From the NCBI GenBank assembly GCA_028819255.1, contig JAPPMB010000147.1, positions 144,031 through 208,030 of the forward strand: a stretch of DNA of 64,000 nucleotides. Direction: 5' to 3'. The notes beneath the pieces are model-generated. The model was not told where the DNA came from and did no database searches. It saw only the letters and a program-made list of their open reading frames with translations. The translations under genes were made by a program, and so were the position numbers. Below are positions 45,029-53,272 of the stretch, piece after piece (the first letter of the stretch is position 1; the number at the start of each line of letters is the position of its first letter). Source of the DNA: Bryobacterales bacterium. GTDB taxonomy: Bacteria; Acidobacteriota; Terriglobia; Bryobacterales; UBA6623.

Positions 45029-46522
45029 TCAAGGGTCCTCTTCCCGCGCTTCCTGCCGGGTCCGGCTGTTCGGCACGATCAGTGGCGGATCCCCCTCGAT
45101 CCGGAACGCGCGGGGCTCGTCCTCGCAAGACGGAATCGTGTCTCGCGTGTAGTGGCGCAGCCCGTAGCCGGTGTGTCGCCTGACCTCCCCGATGCAGGCC
45201 TGCCCGAGGGAGGCGGGATCCCCGGCAAGCAACTCGCGGGTTCCTGCGACCCGGCTCGCTGGAGGATACGCCTCCAACTTGATCAGCGCAAGGGCGAGCG
45301 CCGTGACTGCTGCGACCAGCGGGACCGCAAGGGAAGGGCGTGCCTTCAGGGCGGCGAATCCGGCCAGGCCGGCCAGGGCGAATCCCCCGAGGACGCCCCG
45401 GAGGAGGCTTCCGGGTGTCAGGTCCGCCCAGGCCCTCGTGACCCCGTCCGCGAGCGCGGGCGGGATCAGCGCGCCCGCCAGAGGGACCAGCACCAAGGTG
45501 CATGCTCCGGCCGCCAGCAGACGCCTTCTTGGGCCCGCCTTCCACTGGATCGCCATCAAGACGGCCAGCGGCGGCAGGACCGGAAGGATGTACGCCGGCA
45601 GCTTGTTGACGGACGCGGAAAAGAAAACGAACGAGCCAAGAGCCCAGCACGACAGGAAGCGCTGGGAAGGATCGCACCACATCGTCTTCGCACGGCAGCC
45701 GAGCAGCAGGGGAGTCCAGGGCAGCAGGAACACAAGGAGCACGGGCACGAAGAACCACCAGGGCTGCACGTGTTGCAGGGAGGAATTCAGGAACCGGTCC
45801 CAGTGGTGGCGCACAAGGAACTCCTCGACGAACACGCTTCCATTCCGCAGATAGCAGGCCAGGTACCAGGGAAGGCAGACCGCAAGGAAGGGGAGCAGCG
45901 CACGGGGTCCCCATAGGTCCAGGGCCCGGCGCGGCCGGCGGGCCACCACCGGCAGCACTGCGAAGAGCGCGACGGCCGGTGCCACCAGCCCCTTGCTGAG
46001 AACTCCCAGCCCGAGCAGCGCCCCGAACCAGGCCGTGGCGCGCCGGTTCGGCGTCTCCTGGCCGCGCGCCCACGGAAGCAGGCACAGGAGAGCCGCGGAG
46101 ACGAAGACCGTCACCGGGGCGTCGAACACGCCCGCGTCGGAATAGGCCACCCATCCCGCCGACGTTGCGAGGATGCACGTCGCCGCGTTCGCCGTGACGC
46201 TGTCAAATTCCCGCCGAAGCTTCCAGCGGAAGAAGCCGAGGAACCCCAGGCAAAGCAGCGCCACCGGCACCCGGGTGTAGGCCTCGAGCCCGGCGGCATG
46301 GCCGGCCGCTCCGAGCCAGAAGAGCATCGCCGGCTTCTCGAACCACGGCTCGCCCCAGAGCACCGGCGTGACCAGATCGCCCGATTCGGACATCTCCCGG
46401 GCGATCGACGCGTAACGGGGTTCGTCCGGGCCAACCAGGCCCCGGTAAGGGACTGGCAGAAGGTAGAGGCCAACGGCCAGCGCGGCCGCGATGGCGGTGG
46501 CCGAGGCGCGGGCGCGGATCAC
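45029..46522 (-). CDS. Glycosyltransferase family 39/ArnT-like membrane protein
   Basis: This 497-residue polytopic inner-membrane protein is of the PMT/ArnT type, with ten or more hydrophobic segments. The first periplasmic loop carries the catalytic-type motif GLVGPDEPRYASIAREM and WGEPWFEKPAMLFWLGA. Such enzymes transfer sugars from polyprenyl-phosphate carriers to lipid A or proteins. A soluble C-terminal tail (about 420-497) is typical. The start GTG 46522 overlaps the stop of the upstream DUF1080 gene (GTGA), so the pair is coupled. It is convergent with korB. Confidence 0.85.
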   Translation of the reverse strand: MIRARASATAIAAALAVGLYLLPVPYRGLVGPDEPRYASIAREMSESGDLVTPVLWGEPWFEKPAMLFWLGAAGHAAGLEAYTRVPVALLCLGFLGFFRWKLRREFDSVTANAATCILATSAGWVAYSDAGVFDAPVTVFVSAALLCLLPWARGQETPNRRATAWFGALLGLGVLSKGLVAPAVALFAVLPVVARRPRRALDLWGPRALLPFLAVCLPWYLACYLRNGSVFVEEFLVRHHWDRFLNSSLQHVQPWWFFVPVLLVFLLPWTPLLLGCRAKTMWCDPSQRFLSCWALGSFVFFSASVNKLPAYILPVLPPLAVLMAIQWKAGPRRRLLAAGACTLVLVPLAGALIPPALADGVTRAWADLTPGSLLRGVLGGFALAGLAGFAALKARPSLAVPLVAAVTALALALIKLEAYPPASRVAGTRELLAGDPASLGQACIGEVRRHTGYGLRHYTRDTIPSCEDEPRAFRIEGDPPLIVPNSRTRQEAREEDP

Positions 46523-47505
46523 TGGGTCAGCGGCGTCACCGCGATCCTGCGGAACTCGATGGCCCCGTGGTCCCCCTGCAGCGTGATCGGGCCGGGCTGG
46601 TCCTCGCGCCAGTCGGTTGCCATCGCGGTGAAGCCGTCGACCACGCCGCGGTCGATCGTCCTGACGCCGTTCAGGACCACCGTGACCTCGCGGCCGACGA
46701 GTCGGATGTCGAGAGTCTGCCACTCTCCGGCCGGCTTGCTGGCGTTGACGCTCGGGGCGATCCGTCCGTACAGCGCGCCGTTGCCGCGATCGCTTGCGGG
46801 CATGCCGTGATCGTCCAGCAGCTGGATCTCGTACCGGCCTCGAAGCCCGATCCCACCGTTCATCCCCGGATGCACCAGGTACTCGACCTGCAGGCGAAAG
46901 TTCCAGAACCTGGCCTCCGAGACAAGGACGTCGGCGCGTCGGCGGTTCTTGAGCACGCCGCCTTCGACGTACCAGCGATCCTCGCCCCCGGGGCGGAGCG
47001 TATGCCAGCCCCCGATGCCGGAGCCGTCGAACAGATCCACGCTCCCGCCCTCCCGCCATGTTCCGTCGTCCCTCTCCGGCAGCGCGGGAGCGCGCTCCCC
47101 GACCCAGAGCAGGGGGCCTCCACGCTTCCTCAGTGCCGTGCCGTACAGCGTGCTGCCCTTAAGGGCCGCCACCACGTGCGTCTCGGCCACAATCTCCCGT
47201 TCCCGCCCGAAACGCCGCTCGAGATGGAAGAAGAGCTGCCCGCGCTCGATGCGAGGGGCACGAATCGTGTCGAGCTGCCCCCCCGGGCCGCCTCCCACCA
47301 TCGCTCCTGTGATCGATGCGGTACCGGCTCCGCTGACCTCCAGCCAGAGGACCCTGCCGTTGTTGCCGCCCAGCGGCTGGATGATCCAGCGGCCGTTGAA
47401 GGCCTCGTCACCCGCAGTCAGGCAACCGGCGCCCAGGACCGCGAGCAGGCAGCTTTGTCGAACCGAGCGGCCAGCGAAGAACAGGGAATCCAGGAACGCT
47501 TGCAT
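46519..47505 (-). CDS. 3-keto-disaccharide hydrolase-like (DUF1080) lipoprotein
   Basis: This 328-residue exported protein has the leader SVRQSCLLAVLGAGC, which fits a lipobox (LGAGC). An N-terminal beta domain (about 35-140; FNGRWIIQPLGGNNGRVLWL) is not recognised. The C-terminal DUF1080 lectin-like fold starts SVDLFDGSGIGGWHTL and includes HPGMNGGIGLRGRYEIQLLD, ALYGRIAPSVNASKPAGEWQ and VLNGVRTIDRGVVDG. Family members hydrolyse 3-keto-glucosides or bind glycans. Start ATG 47505 is set by the leader. Confidence 0.85.
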   Translation of the reverse strand: MQAFLDSLFFAGRSVRQSCLLAVLGAGCLTAGDEAFNGRWIIQPLGGNNGRVLWLEVSGAGTASITGAMVGGGPGGQLDTIRAPRIERGQLFFHLERRFGREREIVAETHVVAALKGSTLYGTALRKRGGPLLWVGERAPALPERDDGTWREGGSVDLFDGSGIGGWHTLRPGGEDRWYVEGGVLKNRRRADVLVSEARFWNFRLQVEYLVHPGMNGGIGLRGRYEIQLLDDHGMPASDRGNGALYGRIAPSVNASKPAGEWQTLDIRLVGREVTVVLNGVRTIDRGVVDGFTAMATDWREDQPGPITLQGDHGAIEFRRIAVTPLTQ

Positions 47506-47953
47506 TGGCCGGTACTCATCATTGCAGACCGCGAAGCAGCATCCGGGTGCGGTGTGCCGCCACCTTGACGCCGCACTGGAAGGGCCTTCACGGCCCTCGG
47601 AGCTGAGCACTTTGGCAGGTGCCCACGCAATCTGACGCGGAAGGTGCCAACTCGCCTCCCGGGGAAGGCTTCCGCGCGGCCTCGAACCGTTCGGCCGGCA
47701 AGGTGGGAATTTCATCGTGGCGCCGACTCAGTACAGGACCGTCTCGTCCGGTCGGCACGGGCCCCGCGACGCTGCCTTGCGGCGCGACGGCGATCAGGGC
47801 ACCTCATCAAGCCGATGACGGACGGGGCCGTGCCGCGAACCGCTCCGGTGGTGGCCGGCATGTCGGGGATCACCGCACCGTCCTTGTGCATGTAGGCGAC
47901 GGGTCGCGGGACTTGATCGAGCGGGAACCTGCCCGCCTCGCTGGTATGAACCC
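47506..47953. other. Intergenic region, no gene seen
   Basis: About 450 bp lie between the divergent DUF1080 gene and the small membrane protein. Open frames here have no signal I recognise. Confidence 0.5.
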
Positions 47954-48223
47954 ATGACCGAGCCGCTCGATCCTGACGACAAGGCGATCTACGATGCGCT
48001 CCGCGAGGCCGGCGCCCCGGAGAACCTGGCGTATACTCCGGTCCAGAGGATCCGCGACGTGGCCGTCGCCAACCTCATGGTCCAGTTCATGGCCAAGCTG
48101 GATGCGCAGAATGCCAAGCTGGATGCCATCTCAGGCGCCCAGGAGTCCCGCCTCCGCATGCTCATTTGGATGATCGCCGCCGCCGTTGCGCTTGTTGGCA
48201 TCCTCGACGGGCTGTGGGTCTGA
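47954..48223 (+). CDS. Small protein with C-terminal membrane anchor
   Basis: This 89-residue protein has a soluble helical part (LDPDDKAIYDALREAGAPEN, then ANLMVQFMAKLDAQNAKLDA with coiled-coil character). One C-terminal transmembrane helix follows (MLIWMIAAAVALVGILDGLW). No family recognised. It is 46 bp upstream of the next gene on the same strand. Confidence 0.6.
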   Translation: MTEPLDPDDKAIYDALREAGAPENLAYTPVQRIRDVAVANLMVQFMAKLDAQNAKLDAISGAQESRLRMLIWMIAAAVALVGILDGLWV

Positions 48224-48269
48224 CGGCAGTGTGGACACTGTTGCCCGCGCACTCTGCCGCTCGTGAAAA

Positions 48270-49028
48270 TTGCGCCGCAGGCTTGGCATTGCTGCGGTCG
48301 GGGTAGCGGACCGGAACCAGGGCGTATTCGAGCGGTTTGTGAGCGGAGCAAGGTCCATTGGCGAGCTGAATGAACGGTCACTGCATCGGGCACTGAAGGC
48401 CCGATACGCGGTCACAGGCAGCACGATGGAGCAGGCCGTCGACGGATTTGTCGCCGATGTGGTGGCCGGAGGCCGCATCATCGAGATCCACACAGGGAGC
48501 TTCTGGCATCTGAAGAACAAGCTGCCAAGGCTTCTCGAGCGGCATCCCGTGACTCTGGTGCATCCTGTCGCCAAGGACCGGTACATCGTCAAGACGGTGT
48601 CCCATCCGAGAGTCCGGACGACGAGGCGAAGGTCGCCGAAGCACGGTTCGGTCTTTGAGGTCTTCTCGGCGCTCACCAGCATTCCCCGCATGCTGGACCA
48701 CCCGAACCTCACACTCGAGGTCGTCCTGACTGTCGAGGAGGAAATCCGCTCCGAGAAGAGCCGTCGAGGCCGGCGCCGTCGGGGGTGGGCCTGTCTGGAC
48801 CGTCGGCTCGTGGAGGTGGTCGAGACGCACACCATTGCTTCCATGGCCGACCTGTTCGCCAAGGTCGATGCCGACCTGCCTCAGAGGTTCACGACGAACG
48901 ACATCGCGACGGCCATGGGCTCGACTCGACGCCTGGGCCAGAAGGCGGCGTACTGCTTCCGTTGCGCGGGCGTCACCGAGGTCTGCGGCAAGGACGGCAA
49001 CGCGTTGGTCTACCGCCGGGCCGCCTGA
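48270..49028 (+). CDS. Conserved hypothetical (DUF8091-like), possible nuclease fold
   Basis: This 252-residue protein is of a widespread uncharacterised family that I recognise by ELNERSLHRALKARY, VDGFVADVVAGGRIIEIHTG, LKNKLPRLLERHPVTLVHPV, RRRSPKHGSVFEVFSAL and RRGWACLDRRLVEVVE. The D...IEIxTG...K spacing resembles PD-(D/E)xK nucleases, but this is only a resemblance. The C-terminal third (PQRFTTNDIATAMGSTRRLG) looks like a winged helix. Start codon uncertain: TTG at 48270 is the first open one, without a clear ribosome site. Confidence 0.7.
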   Translation: MRRRLGIAAVGVADRNQGVFERFVSGARSIGELNERSLHRALKARYAVTGSTMEQAVDGFVADVVAGGRIIEIHTGSFWHLKNKLPRLLERHPVTLVHPVAKDRYIVKTVSHPRVRTTRRRSPKHGSVFEVFSALTSIPRMLDHPNLTLEVVLTVEEEIRSEKSRRGRRRRGWACLDRRLVEVVETHTIASMADLFAKVDADLPQRFTTNDIATAMGSTRRLGQKAAYCFRCAGVTEVCGKDGNALVYRRAA

Positions 49029-49427
49029 CCGGAGAGCGGGAGGCTCCCCGCGCACGGGTGCGATCCGTCGCGAGTTGCCCGGCAGGATCCGGGCCGCGAG
49101 GAATTCGCCGCTCCGCACGGAACCAGCCGGAGCACCCGGTGCTGCCCGGTTCTGAGAGCTTCAGCATCCGGCGCCCGCCCGAGGCGCAGAGACGGTCAGG
49201 TCCGGGATGGGAACTCCACGAACGGCGCCGACGCTCCGACGTGAGGCATGGCCGCCGGCTGATCGAAAGGCACTTGCCGGGGAGATTCATGTGGCAGCCG
49301 GCCACAGAATCCGGCCCGGGTCGAACTGGCGCCGGGGACGGCGCGCCGCGCCGTGGTTCGGGATGCGGGCCGCCTGCCGGCGGCGCGCATCGTCCCATGC
49401 GCTCGCGGGGTGCGGGCGTTTCAGGTC
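49029..49427. other. Intergenic region, no gene seen
   Basis: About 400 bp precede the DUF1553 promoter. No recognisable gene, remnant or RNA was seen. Confidence 0.5.
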
Positions 49428-49457
49428 TTGACAATATATAACCGAAACAACGATAGT
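49428..49457 (+). promoter_or_regulatory. Candidate sigma70-type promoter of the DUF1553 gene
   Basis: A perfect TTGACA (49428-49433) is followed after 18 bp of A+T-rich sequence (ATATATAACCGAAAC...) by GATAGT (49452-49457). It lies about 50 bp before the start codon and stands out against the GC-rich surroundings. Confidence 0.6.
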
Positions 49458-49505
49458 GTGGCAGTGAGGGGTGGTGTCTTCGCGCCCCCGGGGGAGGCTG
49501 TGCCC

Positions 49506-51761
49506 ATGTTCAAGACCGCCGGATCGATGCTCTGCTGCCTGGCCGCCGTGGCGGCGCTGGGCTCCCTTCCGGGCGCGACGGTAGGGGATGCGGGCGACCT
49601 GCCGTTCTCTGACCACCAGCGTCAGCACTGGGCCTTCCAGCCCGTCGCATCACCGGAGGTCCCGGCGGCGGACCGGAACAGCCCGATCGACGCCTTCGTC
49701 GCCGCCCGCATGGCGGAGCACGGACTCACTTTGGCGCCGCAGGCGGACAGGGTGACGTTGATCCGCCGCGCAACGTTCGACCTTCACGGCGTGCCTCCGA
49801 CGCCCTCGGAAGTCGAGGCCTTCCTGTCGGACCGGTCGCCCAATGCCTTCGCAAGGGTCGTCGACCGCCTCCTGGCGTCTCCACGCTACGGCGAGCGCTG
49901 GGCGCGCCACTGGCTCGACCTGGCCCGCTACGCCGAGAGCGAGGGGTTCAAGTCCGACGAGACCCGTCCCAATGCATGGCGGTTCCGCGACTACGTCATC
50001 GACTCCCTCAACTCGGACAAGCCGTACGATCGCTTCGTTCAGGAGCAGATCGCCGGAGACGAGCTCTGGCCCAAGAGCTCCGAGGCCCGCATCGGCACGG
50101 GCTTCAACCGCCACTACCCTGACGAGTCGAACGCGGCGATCCTGATGCAGCGGCGGCAGGAGGTGCTCCTGGACATCACGGACACGGTCGGCGGGGTCTT
50201 CATGGGACTGACGTACGCCTGCGCGAAGTGCCATGACCACAAATTCGATCCCATTCTTCAGGCCGACTACTACCGGCTGCAGGCCTTCTTCACCAATGTC
50301 GCCACCGACGACGAGATCCACCTGCTGAGCGAGGCGGAGCGGGCCGAGCGCAGCCGGAAGCAGGCGGAATGGGAGGAGGCCACCGCCGAGATCCGTGCCG
50401 AGATGGACGGGATTCTGGACCGCAAGCGCGAGGAGGCCTTCGAGACACAGGTCAATCGGCGGGCGCCGGAGACACAGGAGGCTTTCCGCAAGGATCCTGC
50501 CGAACGCACGATGTATGAGCGGCTGCTGTATCAGCAGCACATGTGGCAGATGCGCTACCACAACGACGCGAGGCTTGCGAACAGCTTGGACGACGAGCCC
50601 AAGGCGCGCTACCGGGAGCTGGAGGCGCAGCTGGAGGGGCTCGACCACCTCAAGCCGCCTGAGCTGCCCGTAGGGATCGGCATCAGGGAGCTCGGCGCCG
50701 AGGCGCCGGCGACGCACATCCTCTCATTCGCCAACTACGCCGCCCCGCTGGACGAGGTCAAGCCCGGTTTCCTGACGCTTCTGGACCCGCAGCCGGCCTC
50801 GTATGCGCCCACCCGGGACGGCCGCTCCTCGGGCCGCCGGACGGCGCTGGCCCGCTGGCTGACCGATCCGGCGAATCCGCTTCCTGCGCGGGTGATGGTC
50901 AATCGCGTCTGGCACTACCACTTCGGGCAGGGCATCGTTCGCACGCCGAGCGACTTCGGGCTGATGGGCGAGCCTCCGACACATCCCGAACTGCTTGACT
51001 GGCTTGCCGGCGAGTTCGTCCGCGGCGGATGGAGCCTCAAGCGCATGCACAGGCTGATCATGAACTCCGAGACCTACCGCCAGGCCTCGGACTTCCGGGA
51101 GGACGCATCCGGGACCGATCCGCTGAACCGGCTGCTCTGGCGGTTCCCTCCGCAGCGGCTGGAAGGCGAGGTGATCCGGGATTCCATGCTGGCGGTTTCC
51201 GGTCGGCTGAACTTCCGGGTCGGCGGGCCGAGCGCCTACCCCGCACTGCCCTCGGGCGCTCCGCCGCCTCGCGGCGGCTGGGAGGTTCCGGAGAGCCGCC
51301 ACGCCCAGGATCGCAGGAGCGTCTACGTCTTCGTCCGCCGCAACTCCCGCTACCCGATGCTGGAGTCCTTTGACATGCCGGACACGCACGAGTCCTGCGC
51401 GCGCCGCTCGACCACCACGACCGCACCCCAGGCCCTCGCCCTGCTCAACAGCGAACACACCCTCGGATGGGCGAAGGGTCTGGCCGGGAAGATCCTGGAC
51501 GAGGCGGGCAGCGACGTCCACCGGCAGGTCAGCACAGGATTCCGGCTGGCCTATTCGCGGGCGCCCGATGCCTGGGAGAGGGACACGGTCCTGACGTTCA
51601 TCGAGAAGCAGAAAGGGATCATCGGCGTGCGCGCGGCCGCGGGCGAGACCCTCCTTCTGCCCGACCGGGTTCCCGAGGGCATGAGCGAGGCGGAAGCGGC
51701 GGCGATCGTGGACTTCAGCCACATGCTGCTGAACTCCAACGAGTTCGTCTACAGGAACTGA
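49506..51761 (+). CDS. Exported DUF1549/DUF1553 protein (PSD1-type, heme-motif)
   Basis: This 751-residue exported protein has the leader MLCCLAAVAALGSLPGATVG. DUF1549 (about 45-250) includes FVAARMAEHGLTLAPQADRV, RRATFDLHGVPPTPSEVEAF and WARHWLDLARYAESEGFKSD. It also has YACAKCHDHKFDPI, a CxxCH heme-type site. A charged coiled-coil middle (about 275-360) follows, then DUF1553 (about 445-745; WLTDPANPLPARVMVNRVWH and STTTTAPQALALLNS). GGGGAGG precedes the ATG. These proteins, common in Planctomycetes and related lineages, are almost always followed by DUF1501, as here. Biochemical role is unknown; a role in polymer degradation is suspected from genomic context. Confidence 0.9.
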   Translation: MFKTAGSMLCCLAAVAALGSLPGATVGDAGDLPFSDHQRQHWAFQPVASPEVPAADRNSPIDAFVAARMAEHGLTLAPQADRVTLIRRATFDLHGVPPTPSEVEAFLSDRSPNAFARVVDRLLASPRYGERWARHWLDLARYAESEGFKSDETRPNAWRFRDYVIDSLNSDKPYDRFVQEQIAGDELWPKSSEARIGTGFNRHYPDESNAAILMQRRQEVLLDITDTVGGVFMGLTYACAKCHDHKFDPILQADYYRLQAFFTNVATDDEIHLLSEAERAERSRKQAEWEEATAEIRAEMDGILDRKREEAFETQVNRRAPETQEAFRKDPAERTMYERLLYQQHMWQMRYHNDARLANSLDDEPKARYRELEAQLEGLDHLKPPELPVGIGIRELGAEAPATHILSFANYAAPLDEVKPGFLTLLDPQPASYAPTRDGRSSGRRTALARWLTDPANPLPARVMVNRVWHYHFGQGIVRTPSDFGLMGEPPTHPELLDWLAGEFVRGGWSLKRMHRLIMNSETYRQASDFREDASGTDPLNRLLWRFPPQRLEGEVIRDSMLAVSGRLNFRVGGPSAYPALPSGAPPPRGGWEVPESRHAQDRRSVYVFVRRNSRYPMLESFDMPDTHESCARRSTTTTAPQALALLNSEHTLGWAKGLAGKILDEAGSDVHRQVSTGFRLAYSRAPDAWERDTVLTFIEKQKGIIGVRAAAGETLLLPDRVPEGMSEAEAAAIVDFSHMLLNSNEFVYRN

Positions 51762-51794
51762 TCCGGCCGCGACGGCCACAGGGGAGGAATGGAC

Positions 51795-53204
51795 ATGCGC
51801 GAGAGAACAACCGAAGAGATGGCGCTAAGGTCCCGCAGGGCGTTCCTCTCCCAGGCGGCGGGAGGTCTGGGATCGATCGCCCTCGCCGCCCTGGGTGCGG
51901 AGAGCGCCGCAGCCCGCGATCCGCTGGCTTCCAGGGAACCCCACCACCGTCCGACGGCCAAGTCCGTCATCTGGTGCTTCATGGAGGGCGGACCGAGCCA
52001 CATGGACACCTTTGACCCCAAGCCGGCACTGGAGAAGTACGCGGGCCAGCCCATGCCGGAGTCGTTCGGCAGGCCGCTGACGGCCATGCCGGGAACCGCG
52101 CACAACACGCTGATGCCGTCCCAGCGGAAGTGGGCGCGCCACGGCGAGAGCGGCCTCTGGGTTTCCGATTGGTACCCGCACGTCGCCGAACATGTCGACG
52201 ACCTCGCCGTGATCCGGTCCTGCACCGCCGACGGTCTCAACCATGTCGGTTCGGTCTGCCAGATGAACACCGGCTCGATTCTCGCCGGCAGGCCGTCGAT
52301 GGGCTCGTGGGTGTCGTACGGGCTCGGCTCCGCGAACCGCAACCTCCCGACGTTCGTGATTCTCAACGACGAGGTCCGCATCAACGGCGGCTCCAAGAAC
52401 TGGAGCTCCGGATTCCTTCCGGCCGCCTTTCAAGGGACGCTGTTCAAGCGGGAGGGCGCTCCCATCCTGAACCTCGAGACGCCGGAGTCGGTCGGTGCGC
52501 GGCAGCAGAGGGGCAAGCTGGACCTGCTGGCGGCCCTGAACACCCACCATGCGGAGAAACACCCCCAGGAGTCCGACCTCGACGCCCGCCTGCAGTCCTA
52601 CGAACTGGCCTACCGGATGCAGGCCCACGCACCCGAGGCGGTGGACCTGGGGCAGGAATCGGACGCGACCAGGAAGCTCTACGGCATGGACCAGGAGCAC
52701 ACGGCGGTCTACGGGCGCAACCTCCTCCTTTCCCGGCGGCTCGTGGAGCGCGGCGTGCGCTTCGTTCAGGCCTATTGCGGAGGATGGGACGCGCACCGCA
52801 AGATCGAGGAGAACCACACGAAGTGGTGCGGCGTCTCCGACAAGCCGATCGCGGGCCTGCTCGCCGACCTCAAGTCCAGGGGCATGCTGGACGAGACGCT
52901 GGTGATCTGGGGCGGGGAGTTCGGTCGCACGCCGTTCAACGAAGAGGGCGACGGACGCGACCACAATCCATGGGGCTTCACGATCTGGATGGCCGGCGGC
53001 GGCGTCAGGGGCGGCCAGACGATCGGCACGACCGACGAGCTGGGACTGCGCGCGGAGGAATCGCCCTACCACGTGCATGACATCCACGCGACGATCCTGC
53101 ACTTGCTGGGCCTGGACCACCTCAGCCTCACCTACCTCCACAACGGGAGGTCCGAGCGGCCGACCGTCAACGGCGGCAAGCTCATCGCCGAAGCTCTCGC
53201 CTGA
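51795..53204 (+). CDS. DUF1501 Tat-exported protein
   Basis: This 469-residue protein is of the DUF1501 family (sulfatase/alkaline-phosphatase-like fold). The leader ALRSRRAFLSQAAGGLGSIA is a Tat signal. Family sequences are KSVIWCFMEGGPSHMDTFDP, DGLNHVGSVCQMNTGSILAG, MGSWVSYGLGS, YCGGWDAH and ETLVIWGGEFGRTPFNE. Start ATG 51795 is preferred over 51789 because GGGGAGG ends one base before the latter and seven before the former. It follows the DUF1553 gene by about 30 bp and is its usual operon partner. Confidence 0.92.
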   Translation: MRERTTEEMALRSRRAFLSQAAGGLGSIALAALGAESAAARDPLASREPHHRPTAKSVIWCFMEGGPSHMDTFDPKPALEKYAGQPMPESFGRPLTAMPGTAHNTLMPSQRKWARHGESGLWVSDWYPHVAEHVDDLAVIRSCTADGLNHVGSVCQMNTGSILAGRPSMGSWVSYGLGSANRNLPTFVILNDEVRINGGSKNWSSGFLPAAFQGTLFKREGAPILNLETPESVGARQQRGKLDLLAALNTHHAEKHPQESDLDARLQSYELAYRMQAHAPEAVDLGQESDATRKLYGMDQEHTAVYGRNLLLSRRLVERGVRFVQAYCGGWDAHRKIEENHTKWCGVSDKPIAGLLADLKSRGMLDETLVIWGGEFGRTPFNEEGDGRDHNPWGFTIWMAGGGVRGGQTIGTTDELGLRAEESPYHVHDIHATILHLLGLDHLSLTYLHNGRSERPTVNGGKLIAEALA

Positions 53205-53272
53205 GGCGCCGGAGGGTTTCCGGTTCCGGCCTCTCGCCCTTCCGCGGTCCCCCGCTGAGGCGCGCTGGCCGC

